Shown here piece after piece: positions 15,295-22,938 of a DNA stretch of 35,706 nt; the first letter of the stretch is position 1; each line of letters opens with the position of its first letter. This DNA comes from Marinilabiliaceae bacterium. Lineage in GTDB: Bacteria > Bacteroidota > Bacteroidia > Bacteroidales > Marinilabiliaceae. The notes under the pieces are model-generated. The model ran no database searches. It saw only the letters and a list, made by a program, of their open reading frames with translations, and was not told the DNA's origin. The stretch covers positions 1-35,706 of the forward strand of contig JAEINY010000039.1 in the NCBI GenBank assembly GCA_016342595.1, read 5' to 3'. Position numbers and translations under genes: made by a program.

Positions 15295-15382
15295 TGGCAT
15301 ATACCGATTCATAATCAAAGGGATTTAAGAAGTGCAACGCACTTAAAGCGCATTTTGATTAGTAATCGGTATTAAATTGCCA
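15295..15382. repeat. 88-bp imperfect palindrome (MITE/REP-like)
   Basis: The left arm from 15301 begins ATACCGATT and the right arm ends AATCGGTAT at 15372. Inner blocks TAATCAAA (15312-15319) with TTTTGATTAG and TTTAAG/CTTAAA pair as well, down to AAGTGC AAC GCACTT at the tip (15330-15344). TGGCA (15295) and TGCCA (15382) extend the outer stem across a small bulge. It lies about 55 bp before the PAP2 start codon. No transposase is nearby. Confidence 0.7.
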
Positions 15383-15437
15383 TGGAAGCTTTCCTTTTTC
15401 TACCAAAAAAGTTAATTTCGGCAAAAATACTACTTTC

Positions 15438-16145
15438 ATGAGTTTAATTAGCCAGCTGATAGAGTTTGATCAGGAATTGTTACTGACGTTGAATAGTCAT
15501 TTTTCCGCCTACTGGGACAATTTTTTTTGGATGTTCACCAGTAAGGAAATATGGCTTCCCCTCTATCTGACCCTGGCATATATTATCTTTAAGAATCATG
15601 GTTTAAAGGGTTTGGTCACCTTGGCGGCCATTGGCTTCCTCATCTTACTCTGTGACCAAATCTCCACCAATGTGTTTAAAGATGGGTTTGAGCGCTTTCG
15701 GCCCTCACGCGATCCCAACCTCAAGTACCTGGTGCATCTGGTCAACGGGAAGCGCGGGGGTATGTATGGTTTTGTTTCGTCACATGCCACCAACTCATTT
15801 GGCCTGGCCATGTTTACAGCTCTTTTATTCCGAAACAGAACCTTCACCATCGGTATGTTCCTATGGGCGGTGATCAACTCCTATTCACGCATATACATGG
15901 GCTTACATTACCCTGGTGATATTTTAGGAGGCTTACTGTTAGGGCTGCTCTTAGGGAAAATCGTGTATGAGATTTACTTACGGGTTATCAGACGATTCAT
16001 TGTTATATCGCACCACAATAAAAGACTCCTCATAAGTGGATTAGCCGAAACTTTTAAGAAAGACGCTATGATGGCCGTGTTTGCTATTTTACTTATGACA
16101 GGAACTTTACTACTGGCTGCCAAAGTGATTCTAAAAATGATGTAG
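15438..16145 (+). CDS. PAP2-family membrane phosphatase
   Basis: Integral-membrane acid phosphatase of the PAP2 superfamily, acting on a lipid phosphate or diphosphate at the periplasmic face (undecaprenyl diphosphate, lipid A or phosphatidate; not resolvable). The 235-residue protein has all three signatures: KDGFERFRP (K81 to P89), SSH (114-116) and SRIYMGLHYPGD (R151, H157, D161). About six hydrophobic segments surround them, and a basic tail precedes a last TM near 215-233. The gene is transcribed alone, with TAATTTCG (15413-15420) as a poor -7 candidate and a large palindrome upstream. Confidence 0.9.
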   Translation: MSLISQLIEFDQELLLTLNSHFSAYWDNFFWMFTSKEIWLPLYLTLAYIIFKNHGLKGLVTLAAIGFLILLCDQISTNVFKDGFERFRPSRDPNLKYLVHLVNGKRGGMYGFVSSHATNSFGLAMFTALLFRNRTFTIGMFLWAVINSYSRIYMGLHYPGDILGGLLLGLLLGKIVYEIYLRVIRRFIVISHHNKRLLISGLAETFKKDAMMAVFAILLMTGTLLLAAKVILKMM

Positions 16146-16321
16146 AGACCTTCAAAATTGTTGATTTCACTAGTGATAAGTAAAGAGTGATAAGTGAAAA
16201 GGTAAAAGTAAAAAGTGTAACAAATTGAATAACTGATATAATCCGAAATAACTACCAAAAAAATGCTCCTTGACTGGACACCAGACCATTTACCACTCAC
16301 TCACACAACATATCATTCAGC
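16146..16321. other. Spacer with GTGATAAGT-type low-complexity repeats
   Basis: Partial repeats such as GTGATAAGTAAAGAGTGATA and GTAAAAGTAAAAAGTG run from about 16174 to 16217, and GACCATTTACCACTCACTCA lies near 16285. I see no gene. TAACAAATTG at 16218-16227 resembles the arms of the inverted repeat at 16322-16356. Confidence 0.35.
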
Positions 16322-16356
16322 CGATTTGTTATAGTATGACAAACTGTAACAAATCG
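16322..16356 (+). promoter_or_regulatory. 10-bp inverted repeat before the DUF900 hydrolase gene
   Basis: CGATTTGTTA (16322-16331) and TAACAAATCG (16347-16356) form a perfect dyad with a 15-nt spacer, ending 8 nt before ATG 16365. A third, near-identical half-site is at 16218. It may be an operator or a leader hairpin. Confidence 0.45.
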
Positions 16357-16364
16357 AGCTTGCT

Positions 16365-17399
16365 ATGAATAGACTGTTGTTTTATGTGCTTTTGTCATTT
16401 TGGTTGACTTCAGGCATAAAGGCCTCTGATCCGGTAAAAAAGCCAAGGGTAGTTAATCTCACCTGGCATCATCTGCTGCTGGATACCATTTCACCATTGC
16501 CACAGGATCTTAAGGTTTTAATCATCAGCAATCGCTCCTTTTCCGCTGCCGATACCTTGAATGGTTTCCTGCGCAATGACCGCCCCAAACATCGTCAATT
16601 AACCTATTTTATTGCCGCGTGCCGGGATACTTGTTGGAGGGTTGTAAAATATGACTCTTTCAAACAAGCGATGGACATTATGAATAAAGAGAACGATTAT
16701 GTCTTCTTCATTCACGGACATGGTAAAGGATTTCCACAGGTTTTGAAAAGGAGTGCGGAAATCAGCCAACGGTATAGTGTTAATATGGTCACTTTCGATT
16801 GGCCCAGTCAGAATGGTAATTTTAACCGCTCGTTAAACTATGTCAGACACTGTACCAACAATCTGGAAAAAGCTTTGGATGACTATGCGGATTATAAAAT
16901 TGAGCATCTGCCGGATCATCTGAAACATTCACTTTTCACGCACAGTTTGGGGGGATATCAATTGATCCGGCTCATTTTAAAAGATAAAACAGATGTACTG
17001 ACCGATGGACAACTGTTTAATACAATTATTTTAAATGCACCGGCCATCAAGCATAAGAAACACAACCGACACCTCGATCAAATCAGTGCGAATAACCATC
17101 TCTATGTCATGTTCAATAAAAATGATTGGGTTTTAAACGGCGCGACACTTCTCGTGTTCTCCCGCCAACTGGGCACTAAAGCCGAACCTCCCCTGGCCCG
17201 GCATGTCAACTATTTTGACTTTACCAAAGTGGCCCAAAAGGAACACACCTATTTCATTGGCGCCCATCAATTTGAAGACACCATCCCCCACATCAGAAAC
17301 ATCTATTACAATTTACTACATGGCAATCCCATTAATCCGGTCGATAAAACCTATTTGTCACGAAAGGAAGGTAATGGCGGCTATTTTGTGGAACCCTAA
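16365..17399 (+). CDS. Exported DUF900-like alpha/beta hydrolase
   Basis: Predicted secreted or periplasmic serine hydrolase of 344 residues. A signal peptide (about 1-20, ending GIKA) precedes the fold. HGHGKG at 117-122 is the oxyanion-side motif, and the nucleophile elbow is THSLGG with S194. MVTFDWPSQ after the first strand is the pattern seen in DUF900 proteins. Candidate acid and histidine lie in the last third (FNKNDW, about 247-252; GAHQFED, about 306-312). Substrate unknown: lipid esters or peptides are equally possible. The gene has no operon partner; it follows the PAP2 gene in the same direction with a 219-nt gap. A perfect dyad just before the start may control it. Confidence 0.8.
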   Translation: MNRLLFYVLLSFWLTSGIKASDPVKKPRVVNLTWHHLLLDTISPLPQDLKVLIISNRSFSAADTLNGFLRNDRPKHRQLTYFIAACRDTCWRVVKYDSFKQAMDIMNKENDYVFFIHGHGKGFPQVLKRSAEISQRYSVNMVTFDWPSQNGNFNRSLNYVRHCTNNLEKALDDYADYKIEHLPDHLKHSLFTHSLGGYQLIRLILKDKTDVLTDGQLFNTIILNAPAIKHKKHNRHLDQISANNHLYVMFNKNDWVLNGATLLVFSRQLGTKAEPPLARHVNYFDFTKVAQKEHTYFIGAHQFEDTIPHIRNIYYNLLHGNPINPVDKTYLSRKEGNGGYFVEP

Positions 17400-17417
17400 G
17401 CTGGACAAGCCAGAATG

Positions 17418-17723
17418 GTTAACCACAAAGGAAATTAAGGACACCACAAAGGACCACGAAGAATTCTTTTTCCAGGTGGATCTTTATGAATTACTTGGTC
17501 TTCGTTACAAAATAAACTGATGATTTTAGTGCTGTTTTGTTCAAAAAGCAAGTTGTAATTTTTTTGATAATTCATCAAATTGTTACGCAGAGTTTCGGAG
17601 AAAAACAAAAACAACAAGGGCACAGAACATCTTTATTAGTAAGGCATTAATAATTTTCCTCATTAAATTTCAAAGGCTCTGTGACCGTTTCCTTTTCCTT
17701 AACTCTGTGCTCTCCGTGTAACA
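17418..17723. repeat. Cluster of decayed dispersed repeats between the hydrolase and barrel genes
   Basis: Three pieces of the same repeat style lie in this gene-free stretch: GGTTAACCACAAAGGAAATT with ACCACAAAGGACCACGAAG (17418-17461), TTACGCAGAGTTTCGGAG (17583-17600), and GGCTCTGTGACC followed by AACTCTGTGCTCTCCGTGTA (about 17675-17722). The first two are in the opposite orientation to the third and to the copies at 2.67 and 4.77 kb. An open frame over 17203-17520 is a chance overlap. Confidence 0.45.
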
Positions 17724-17763
17724 CTTTTTTTAAAAAAATACATGAATATCACTGATACGACAC

Positions 17764-17790
17764 TAAAAAAGGCTCAATCAAATTGAGCCT
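17764..17790 (-). terminator. Rho-independent terminator of the small barrel gene
   Basis: On the - strand AGGCTCAAT, loop TTG, ATTGAGCCT is followed by TTTTTAGTG. The perfect 9-bp stem begins 26 nt past the stop at 17816. Confidence 0.8.
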
Positions 17791-17815
17791 TTCATGTTAT
17801 TATTTCGAGTAATCA

Positions 17816-18331
17816 TTAGAAATAGAGGTGATAGCCCACACTCATTGTGATTGGCCATGGCGCTGTAATATCTATACTGGGATTTTCATCCAATTCATCG
17901 AAATCATCCTTAAACGCCGATGACCGAATGGGAAAAAGCAGATCCACATCGAATCCGTGTCGTTTGGATTGACCGAATCGGAAACTATTTCCGAAACCAA
18001 AGGAAGGTCCGTAATAGGACTCATTATAATCGGAATCATCAATCACAATGATGGAAGCATTATACCCATACAAAGCTTTCAAAACCGGTCGATACACCTT
18101 TTCAGGTGATCCCAGATACAAGTTAAGGCCTACTCCGGCATTCACATCTACCAGGTTATGCCCCAGATGGCCGGTGATACCAACCAAATGATGGGGATGT
18201 ATGGCAATGTTAACACCAACACCACCGTAGTTCAAGCCCAAACCAGCGCCAAAATTAAAATTCTGATCTACTTGCGCTGTTGCAGAAAGGCAAAAGATCA
18301 AGCTTACTGCCATCAATAATTTTTCCTTCAT
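17816..18331 (-). CDS. Small exported protein, probably outer-membrane barrel
   Basis: A 171-residue protein of unknown function. A signal peptide (about 1-19, cleavage near ATA-QVD) leads into short alternating segments rich in G, N and aromatics, for example NFGAGLGLNYGGVGVNIAI. The C-terminus MSVGYHLYF has the terminal aromatic typical of outer-membrane barrels. I do not recognise a named family. It is transcribed in the same direction as the lipid operon upstream but separated from the last gene by 84 nt, and it has its own terminator. It may be transcribed with that operon or alone; no promoter box is clear in the gap. Confidence 0.65.
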   Translation of the reverse strand: MKEKLLMAVSLIFCLSATAQVDQNFNFGAGLGLNYGGVGVNIAIHPHHLVGITGHLGHNLVDVNAGVGLNLYLGSPEKVYRPVLKALYGYNASIIVIDDSDYNESYYGPSFGFGNSFRFGQSKRHGFDVDLLFPIRSSAFKDDFDELDENPSIDITAPWPITMSVGYHLYF

Positions 18332-18415
18332 AATAAAATAAGGTATTAAGGTTCAATTGCTAATATAACAACTTATTCTATTAAACCCCTAATGTGTAAC
18401 TATTTCAACGCTTCT

Positions 18416-19726
18416 TTAGTCTTTAATGCGCTCATCAATAAAAATCAGCGGTTTTCGACTCATGGCCGGAAACTGCAATTGATGCACTTCAGCAGGTGCC
18501 TTAAATTCAATAGAAGGGGCTACCCTTAACTTGGCCCTAAAGTGGTCTTTAATACTTTTCTCAAACACTTTATCTTGACGCTGACTACCTATAATAATCA
18601 AGATATCATCTGTACCAATGCTGTTATTGGATACTTTCACCACATAATTTTCTACTTCCTTAATCTCGTTGAGCAGATCATACAAGGATGGCGGATAAAG
18701 GGTCGTTCCTTTGTATTTTATCATTTGATTTTTACGACCAACCACCGGGCCTAAGCGGATACTATTTCGCCCACAGGTACACGGTTCCTCAAAACGCGCA
18801 CAGATATCCCCTGTTTTAAAACGTAATAAAGGCATGCCCTCTACCCCCAAGGTGGTGATGGTCAATTCCCCTAATTCACCCACTGGTACCGGTTGATCAT
18901 TTTCATCCAAAAATTCAATGATTAACAGTTCCGGGTGATGATGCCCGCCTTGTCTCGCTTCACACTCGGTAAAAGCAGCACCCATCTCAGTGGAAGCATA
19001 GGTTGAATAGAGCTTGATGTCCCAGCGATCCTTAATTTGTTGGCCCAAGGTATTGAGTTCAAAATCACCGTTTCGAATGGGTTCACCAATGCAGATGGCC
19101 GATTTGACGGAAGTCTGATTCAAGTCAATACCTTTGGCATCGGCGTATTCAACCAGCTTCAATAAAAAAGAAGGGACGGTAATAAAGCAGGTGGAATTAA
19201 ACCGTTTCAGGGTATCAAATTGCAATTCGGGATTACCCGGCCCTACACGCACCACTCCCGCTCCCAGCTGACGCAATCCTAAGAAATAGGCCAGTCCGGC
19301 CATGAAACGCCGGTCGATGGTCACCATCAATTGGTAAATATCCGAAGGCTGCCCACCCGTAGTTGTAAAGGAGAGGTATTCATTATAGGTCAAACGCTGC
19401 AGATCCTTTTCGGTGGCTGCAAAAGTGACCGGATCACCCGATGTACCCGATGTGGTAATGTAATCAATGATTTTTTCAGGAGACGCGCATAAAAAATCCA
19501 TGTTGTGTTTCTGCAAATCATCCTTTGAAGTGGTTGGTATCGACTGCAAATCCTCCAACGTTTTTATTGCTGAAACATCTATGTTATGAGTCGTGAATAA
19601 CCGTTTGTAAAATGGAGAATGAGCCTCCAGATAGGTCAACAACTCACGTAATTCTTGTTCCTGAAAGGTTTTAATTTCCTCTTGACTCTTTAATTCAATC
19701 TTCGGAATAAATGTATGTGCACTCAT
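18416..19726 (-). CDS. PaaK-like adenylate-forming ligase
   Basis: Activates a carboxylic acid as acyl-adenylate and probably transfers it to CoA or a carrier protein. At 436 residues it has the length of phenylacetate-CoA ligases. The P-loop is TTSGTSGDP (91-99), the A5 motif YASTE (243-247) and the A7 motif TGD (305-307). A Cys/His group (TECEARQGGHHH and EEPCTCGR) matches the zinc site of PaaK-like enzymes. The C-terminal domain begins near 330. It ends the eight-gene operon, 19 nt after the C45 gene. In flexirubin-type loci such ligases are thought to activate an aryl starter. With no carrier protein here, CoA or a distant ACP must accept the product (inference). Confidence 0.88.
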   Translation of the reverse strand: MSAHTFIPKIELKSQEEIKTFQEQELRELLTYLEAHSPFYKRLFTTHNIDVSAIKTLEDLQSIPTTSKDDLQKHNMDFLCASPEKIIDYITTSGTSGDPVTFAATEKDLQRLTYNEYLSFTTTGGQPSDIYQLMVTIDRRFMAGLAYFLGLRQLGAGVVRVGPGNPELQFDTLKRFNSTCFITVPSFLLKLVEYADAKGIDLNQTSVKSAICIGEPIRNGDFELNTLGQQIKDRWDIKLYSTYASTEMGAAFTECEARQGGHHHPELLIIEFLDENDQPVPVGELGELTITTLGVEGMPLLRFKTGDICARFEEPCTCGRNSIRLGPVVGRKNQMIKYKGTTLYPPSLYDLLNEIKEVENYVVKVSNNSIGTDDILIIIGSQRQDKVFEKSIKDHFRAKLRVAPSIEFKAPAEVHQLQFPAMSRKPLIFIDERIKD

Positions 19727-19745
19727 CTACTAAACGTCTTCAATA

Positions 19746-21437
19746 TTACTTTTCTGCTAATGCTTCATTTGTTTTGGCCAGCCACTCTTCCAGATTTTCA
19801 CGATCAACGATTCGTGGAATCTCTTTCTCTAACGCTGCCTTGAAATAAGTAGCCGCTTGTTGATAGTCTTCCAACTCAAAAGCCACCTTACCCGCCATTA
19901 CAAAACTGTAGTAATAATCAGGATTAAGCGCTATGATCCGATTTCTATCTATCTGGGCCAGGTCTGTTTTATTTTCAGTACTGATGAAACGACGAACCTG
20001 TTCAATTAACTGCTGCTGTTCTCTAAAATCCGCATACTCCACACTGGTAAGGAACGGATCAGCCGGCAATGTCAAGATGGAATCAGCGATTGGTTGAGTG
20101 GGATCAATCGACCCATTAAAAATCGTATTCAAATCATAGGCTACATACCGACCCAACTGATAAGGATTGGCCGATACCCACACCTGTCGCTGTTGGGGTT
20201 TAAAAATCACCGAATGATGTGCGATCAGTTGATTGATGGCCCGCTCATTCCCCATTCCAATGGATGCATTGTTCAGACCTCTCTGATCACGCAACAACTG
20301 CGCCATTGCAGCCACGTCGAAACGATCCGTTTGGCTCATCAGTTCAGCCACTCGTTTATACCTGTATAAGGATGCCCCCTCTTCCCGACTCTCTTCGGTC
20401 AATTCATCAGCTTTGAAAGCATCGCTCTGAAAATGATTGGTCAGGATAATCTCCTCCTGACCGGGATCATAAACACCCATCTTATCCGGTGATTTCTCAA
20501 TAACAACCACTTTGTTATCAGCTGCCGATCCAATCAGAAATGACTCCGACACAAAGGTATCATGCGATTGCGCTATTTGGATAGCTTCTTCAATATTACC
20601 GGCATATTGTAAAATCTGACGAGCTAAGAGCGAAACGGGTAATTTAGTGGCCAGAGGGATATCTGTCTTAGCAGAATTCAATGTGATGGTTAGTCCCTGC
20701 ATGTTCATGCCCGAAACCACGCCGGTCATACCTCCCCAGGTAATGGTCATAAAAGGGTGCCCTGTATTGGGTTTATAAAAACCTATTATTTTATCACGGG
20801 CAAAGGCATCACCCATGTGAAAATCAAAGTTTCGGCCAATAATAATCGAACTGTCCGCCGATCGATTACCCCAGGTACCCAGTGCCGTGCAGGCTACCAG
20901 GTTTAAGTTTTGCAGTGCATGCCCAATGTCATGAGCGCCATGGTAATTTAATATGCGATGATAAGCAGGTGCTATGAATTCAAATTCGGGTGAAGCGGCC
21001 TGTGCCACCCCATAAATCTCCTCCTGATTCTCCAGGGGTACATATTCGTCCATATCTTTATTGAACCAGGCAATGAAATATTTCAGAAAATTCAGGTAGG
21101 ACTCCGAGGGAATCATCTCCCGTAAGCGCTCCACAAAAACCTCTTCCTGATACTGTACCAATTCTTTGGCCAAAAGGCCATGCATGTACCCCATCTCAAA
21201 AGGTGAGCCTGTGACATACAGCTCAAACTGGCCATCTTTGTTTTTACGTATCCAGCTATCTCCACATGAATAAACATCCGGGGCTAACTGCTGGCGTTCC
21301 TGCATCAGCACTTGATCACGTTCTTCCACCACCGGCTCCTCCAGTACCACTGCCATTCGGAATAAAATGATGAGAAAACCAATTAATACGGCCATCACCA
21401 TCAAGCTTCTGATCAAGCTCTTCATCATTTTCTTCAT
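19746..21437 (-). CDS. C45-family Ntn-hydrolase / acyltransferase, membrane anchored
   Basis: Relative of acyl-CoA:6-aminopenicillanate acyltransferase, an autocatalytically cleaved N-terminal nucleophile enzyme that forms or breaks amide bonds. It has 563 residues with one N-terminal TM (about 10-31). The cleavage/nucleophile site should be C183 in NLVACTALG, followed by the strand SIIIGRNFDFH (197-207). MTITWGGMTGVVSGMNMQGL corresponds to the conserved core. A helical tail (about 505-563) resembles a TPR pair (NPDYYYSFVMAGKVAFELED, then YQQAATYFKAAL). C45 genes recur in flexirubin-type loci, where I infer transfer of the acyl product to an amine or its release. It starts 1 nt after the upstream oxidoreductase gene, so the two are translationally linked. 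Confidence 0.82.
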   Translation of the reverse strand: MKKMMKSLIRSLMVMAVLIGFLIILFRMAVVLEEPVVEERDQVLMQERQQLAPDVYSCGDSWIRKNKDGQFELYVTGSPFEMGYMHGLLAKELVQYQEEVFVERLREMIPSESYLNFLKYFIAWFNKDMDEYVPLENQEEIYGVAQAASPEFEFIAPAYHRILNYHGAHDIGHALQNLNLVACTALGTWGNRSADSSIIIGRNFDFHMGDAFARDKIIGFYKPNTGHPFMTITWGGMTGVVSGMNMQGLTITLNSAKTDIPLATKLPVSLLARQILQYAGNIEEAIQIAQSHDTFVSESFLIGSAADNKVVVIEKSPDKMGVYDPGQEEIILTNHFQSDAFKADELTEESREEGASLYRYKRVAELMSQTDRFDVAAMAQLLRDQRGLNNASIGMGNERAINQLIAHHSVIFKPQQRQVWVSANPYQLGRYVAYDLNTIFNGSIDPTQPIADSILTLPADPFLTSVEYADFREQQQLIEQVRRFISTENKTDLAQIDRNRIIALNPDYYYSFVMAGKVAFELEDYQQAATYFKAALEKEIPRIVDRENLEEWLAKTNEALAEK

Positions 21438-21438
21438 A

Positions 21439-22938
21439 TCAAGCTTCTTTTATTTCGTCCATAATTGTTTCCATATCCACCAGATTAGAACAAGTCAATA
21501 AAGCGCCCATGGTCACACCCAATGTGCCATGTATGTTAATATTCTGACCGGTCATCAGTAGATTCTTCACCTTTGTATTGGGCAATATACTGGTACGTAC
21601 CGGGTCACTGCTATCTTTTTCAATGCCATACATCGATCCCCGCACCGTCCCCGTATAATCACGAAAAGTTAAAGGTGTAGACACAAAAGAGCTCTTCACA
21701 GCTGTGGACAGTTGTGGATATTTCTGTTTCACTAATTTCAATAAGGCATCTGTCTTTTCCTTTTTAAAGGCCTTATAAGATTCACCACGTTTCTCAATGG
21801 TGGTATCCGACCATTGTTCCACCTCATCAAAGCGCATCATGGTAATGATGGTCATACTTTCAGCGAAACCGGTATTGCCATCCTGAGAGGTATACAACAT
21901 GAAACCATGCGGCCACTCTTGATTTGGATCTTTATGCAGATCCCAAACCCAGGTATCTTTTGAGTAGTACAAATTAGAATTTCGATGTGGGATCATACCT
22001 TTCTCCAATGTCAAATACAAGGTAAAAACAGAAATTCCGTTCTCCAGACTCTTGATCCGATCAACGTAAACCTGTCTCATCAATCCCGGTTCCACCAGAT
22101 CCATCGTTAATGAGGGGTGAATATTGGAAATAAAGCTATTGCCATGGATCACCTCTCCATTCTCTAAACAAGCTGCTTCAATCAACTTCTCTTTCGACTT
22201 AAATTTTACCACATTGGCATTCACCATTACTTTGCCACCTGCTTGTTCCACATTGCGTCCCAAAGCCTCGGCCAGCTGGGTACCTCCTCCGGCTAATCGC
22301 CAGGCACTCTTAATGTAAAAGCTATTGATATTGGCCAACATGTAGAGTGGTGTCTTAGCTGAATTACCGGTAAATAAACCATTATTCCCAGCCAGCACTG
22401 CTCTTAATTCTTCATTATCGGTTAAACCTTCTATGAAATCATGGGCATTTTCATTGTATTGCCAAACGCCTGGTATCACTCCTTTCACATTCCCCCTGAA
22501 ATTTAATAGTCCCACATTATCCCAAATAATTCGGAGTGTTTCCACAAATTTATCAATGGCCACACTTTCCTCCGGGAAATAGCTTTTTAAGGCTACTGCA
22601 AAATTATCGTAACCATTGGCCAGCTTGTATTCTTTATCACCAATACTAATGACATCAAAGCCCTCTTTATCCAAACGCTCCAGCTTCATCTGATTTAAGA
22701 CCCCCAGGTATTTGAACACCTGGTGTAAAATCTCGCCCGAATCCATGCAACCAATGTAATGCACTCCAGTATCAAACACACATCCCTCCCGCTTAAATGT
22801 TTGCAGATTACCGCCTATCTGATAATGTTTCTCCAGTACACACACACGCATACCTTGCTTGCTCAATACATTAGCACAAATGAGCCCCCCTAGCCCGCTC
22901 CCCACAATTACTACATCGTAATTCGTACTGCTGTTCAT
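21439..22938 (-). CDS. CrtI/RetSat-like FAD oxidoreductase, copy 2
   Basis: Member of the phytoene desaturase / carotenoid isomerase / retinol saturase superfamily: FAD-dependent change of conjugated double bonds in a polyene or long acyl chain. It has 499 residues. The dinucleotide motif is VVIVGSGLGGLICANVLSKQ with the downstream GGNLQTF, and the C-terminal FAD segment is LLMTGQNINIHGTLGVTMGA. It shares many blocks with the product of the adjacent upstream gene (KTPLYMLANINSFYIKSAWR against KTPLYVHALINSSFIRSSWR; PLTFRDYTGT against PLTYRDYTGT), so they are tandem paralogues. Its ATG overlaps the previous stop as ATGA. No carotenoid synthase is in the window, so a polyene other than a carotenoid is more likely (inference). 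Confidence 0.88.
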   Translation of the reverse strand: MNSSTNYDVVIVGSGLGGLICANVLSKQGMRVCVLEKHYQIGGNLQTFKREGCVFDTGVHYIGCMDSGEILHQVFKYLGVLNQMKLERLDKEGFDVISIGDKEYKLANGYDNFAVALKSYFPEESVAIDKFVETLRIIWDNVGLLNFRGNVKGVIPGVWQYNENAHDFIEGLTDNEELRAVLAGNNGLFTGNSAKTPLYMLANINSFYIKSAWRLAGGGTQLAEALGRNVEQAGGKVMVNANVVKFKSKEKLIEAACLENGEVIHGNSFISNIHPSLTMDLVEPGLMRQVYVDRIKSLENGISVFTLYLTLEKGMIPHRNSNLYYSKDTWVWDLHKDPNQEWPHGFMLYTSQDGNTGFAESMTIITMMRFDEVEQWSDTTIEKRGESYKAFKKEKTDALLKLVKQKYPQLSTAVKSSFVSTPLTFRDYTGTVRGSMYGIEKDSSDPVRTSILPNTKVKNLLMTGQNINIHGTLGVTMGALLTCSNLVDMETIMDEIKEA

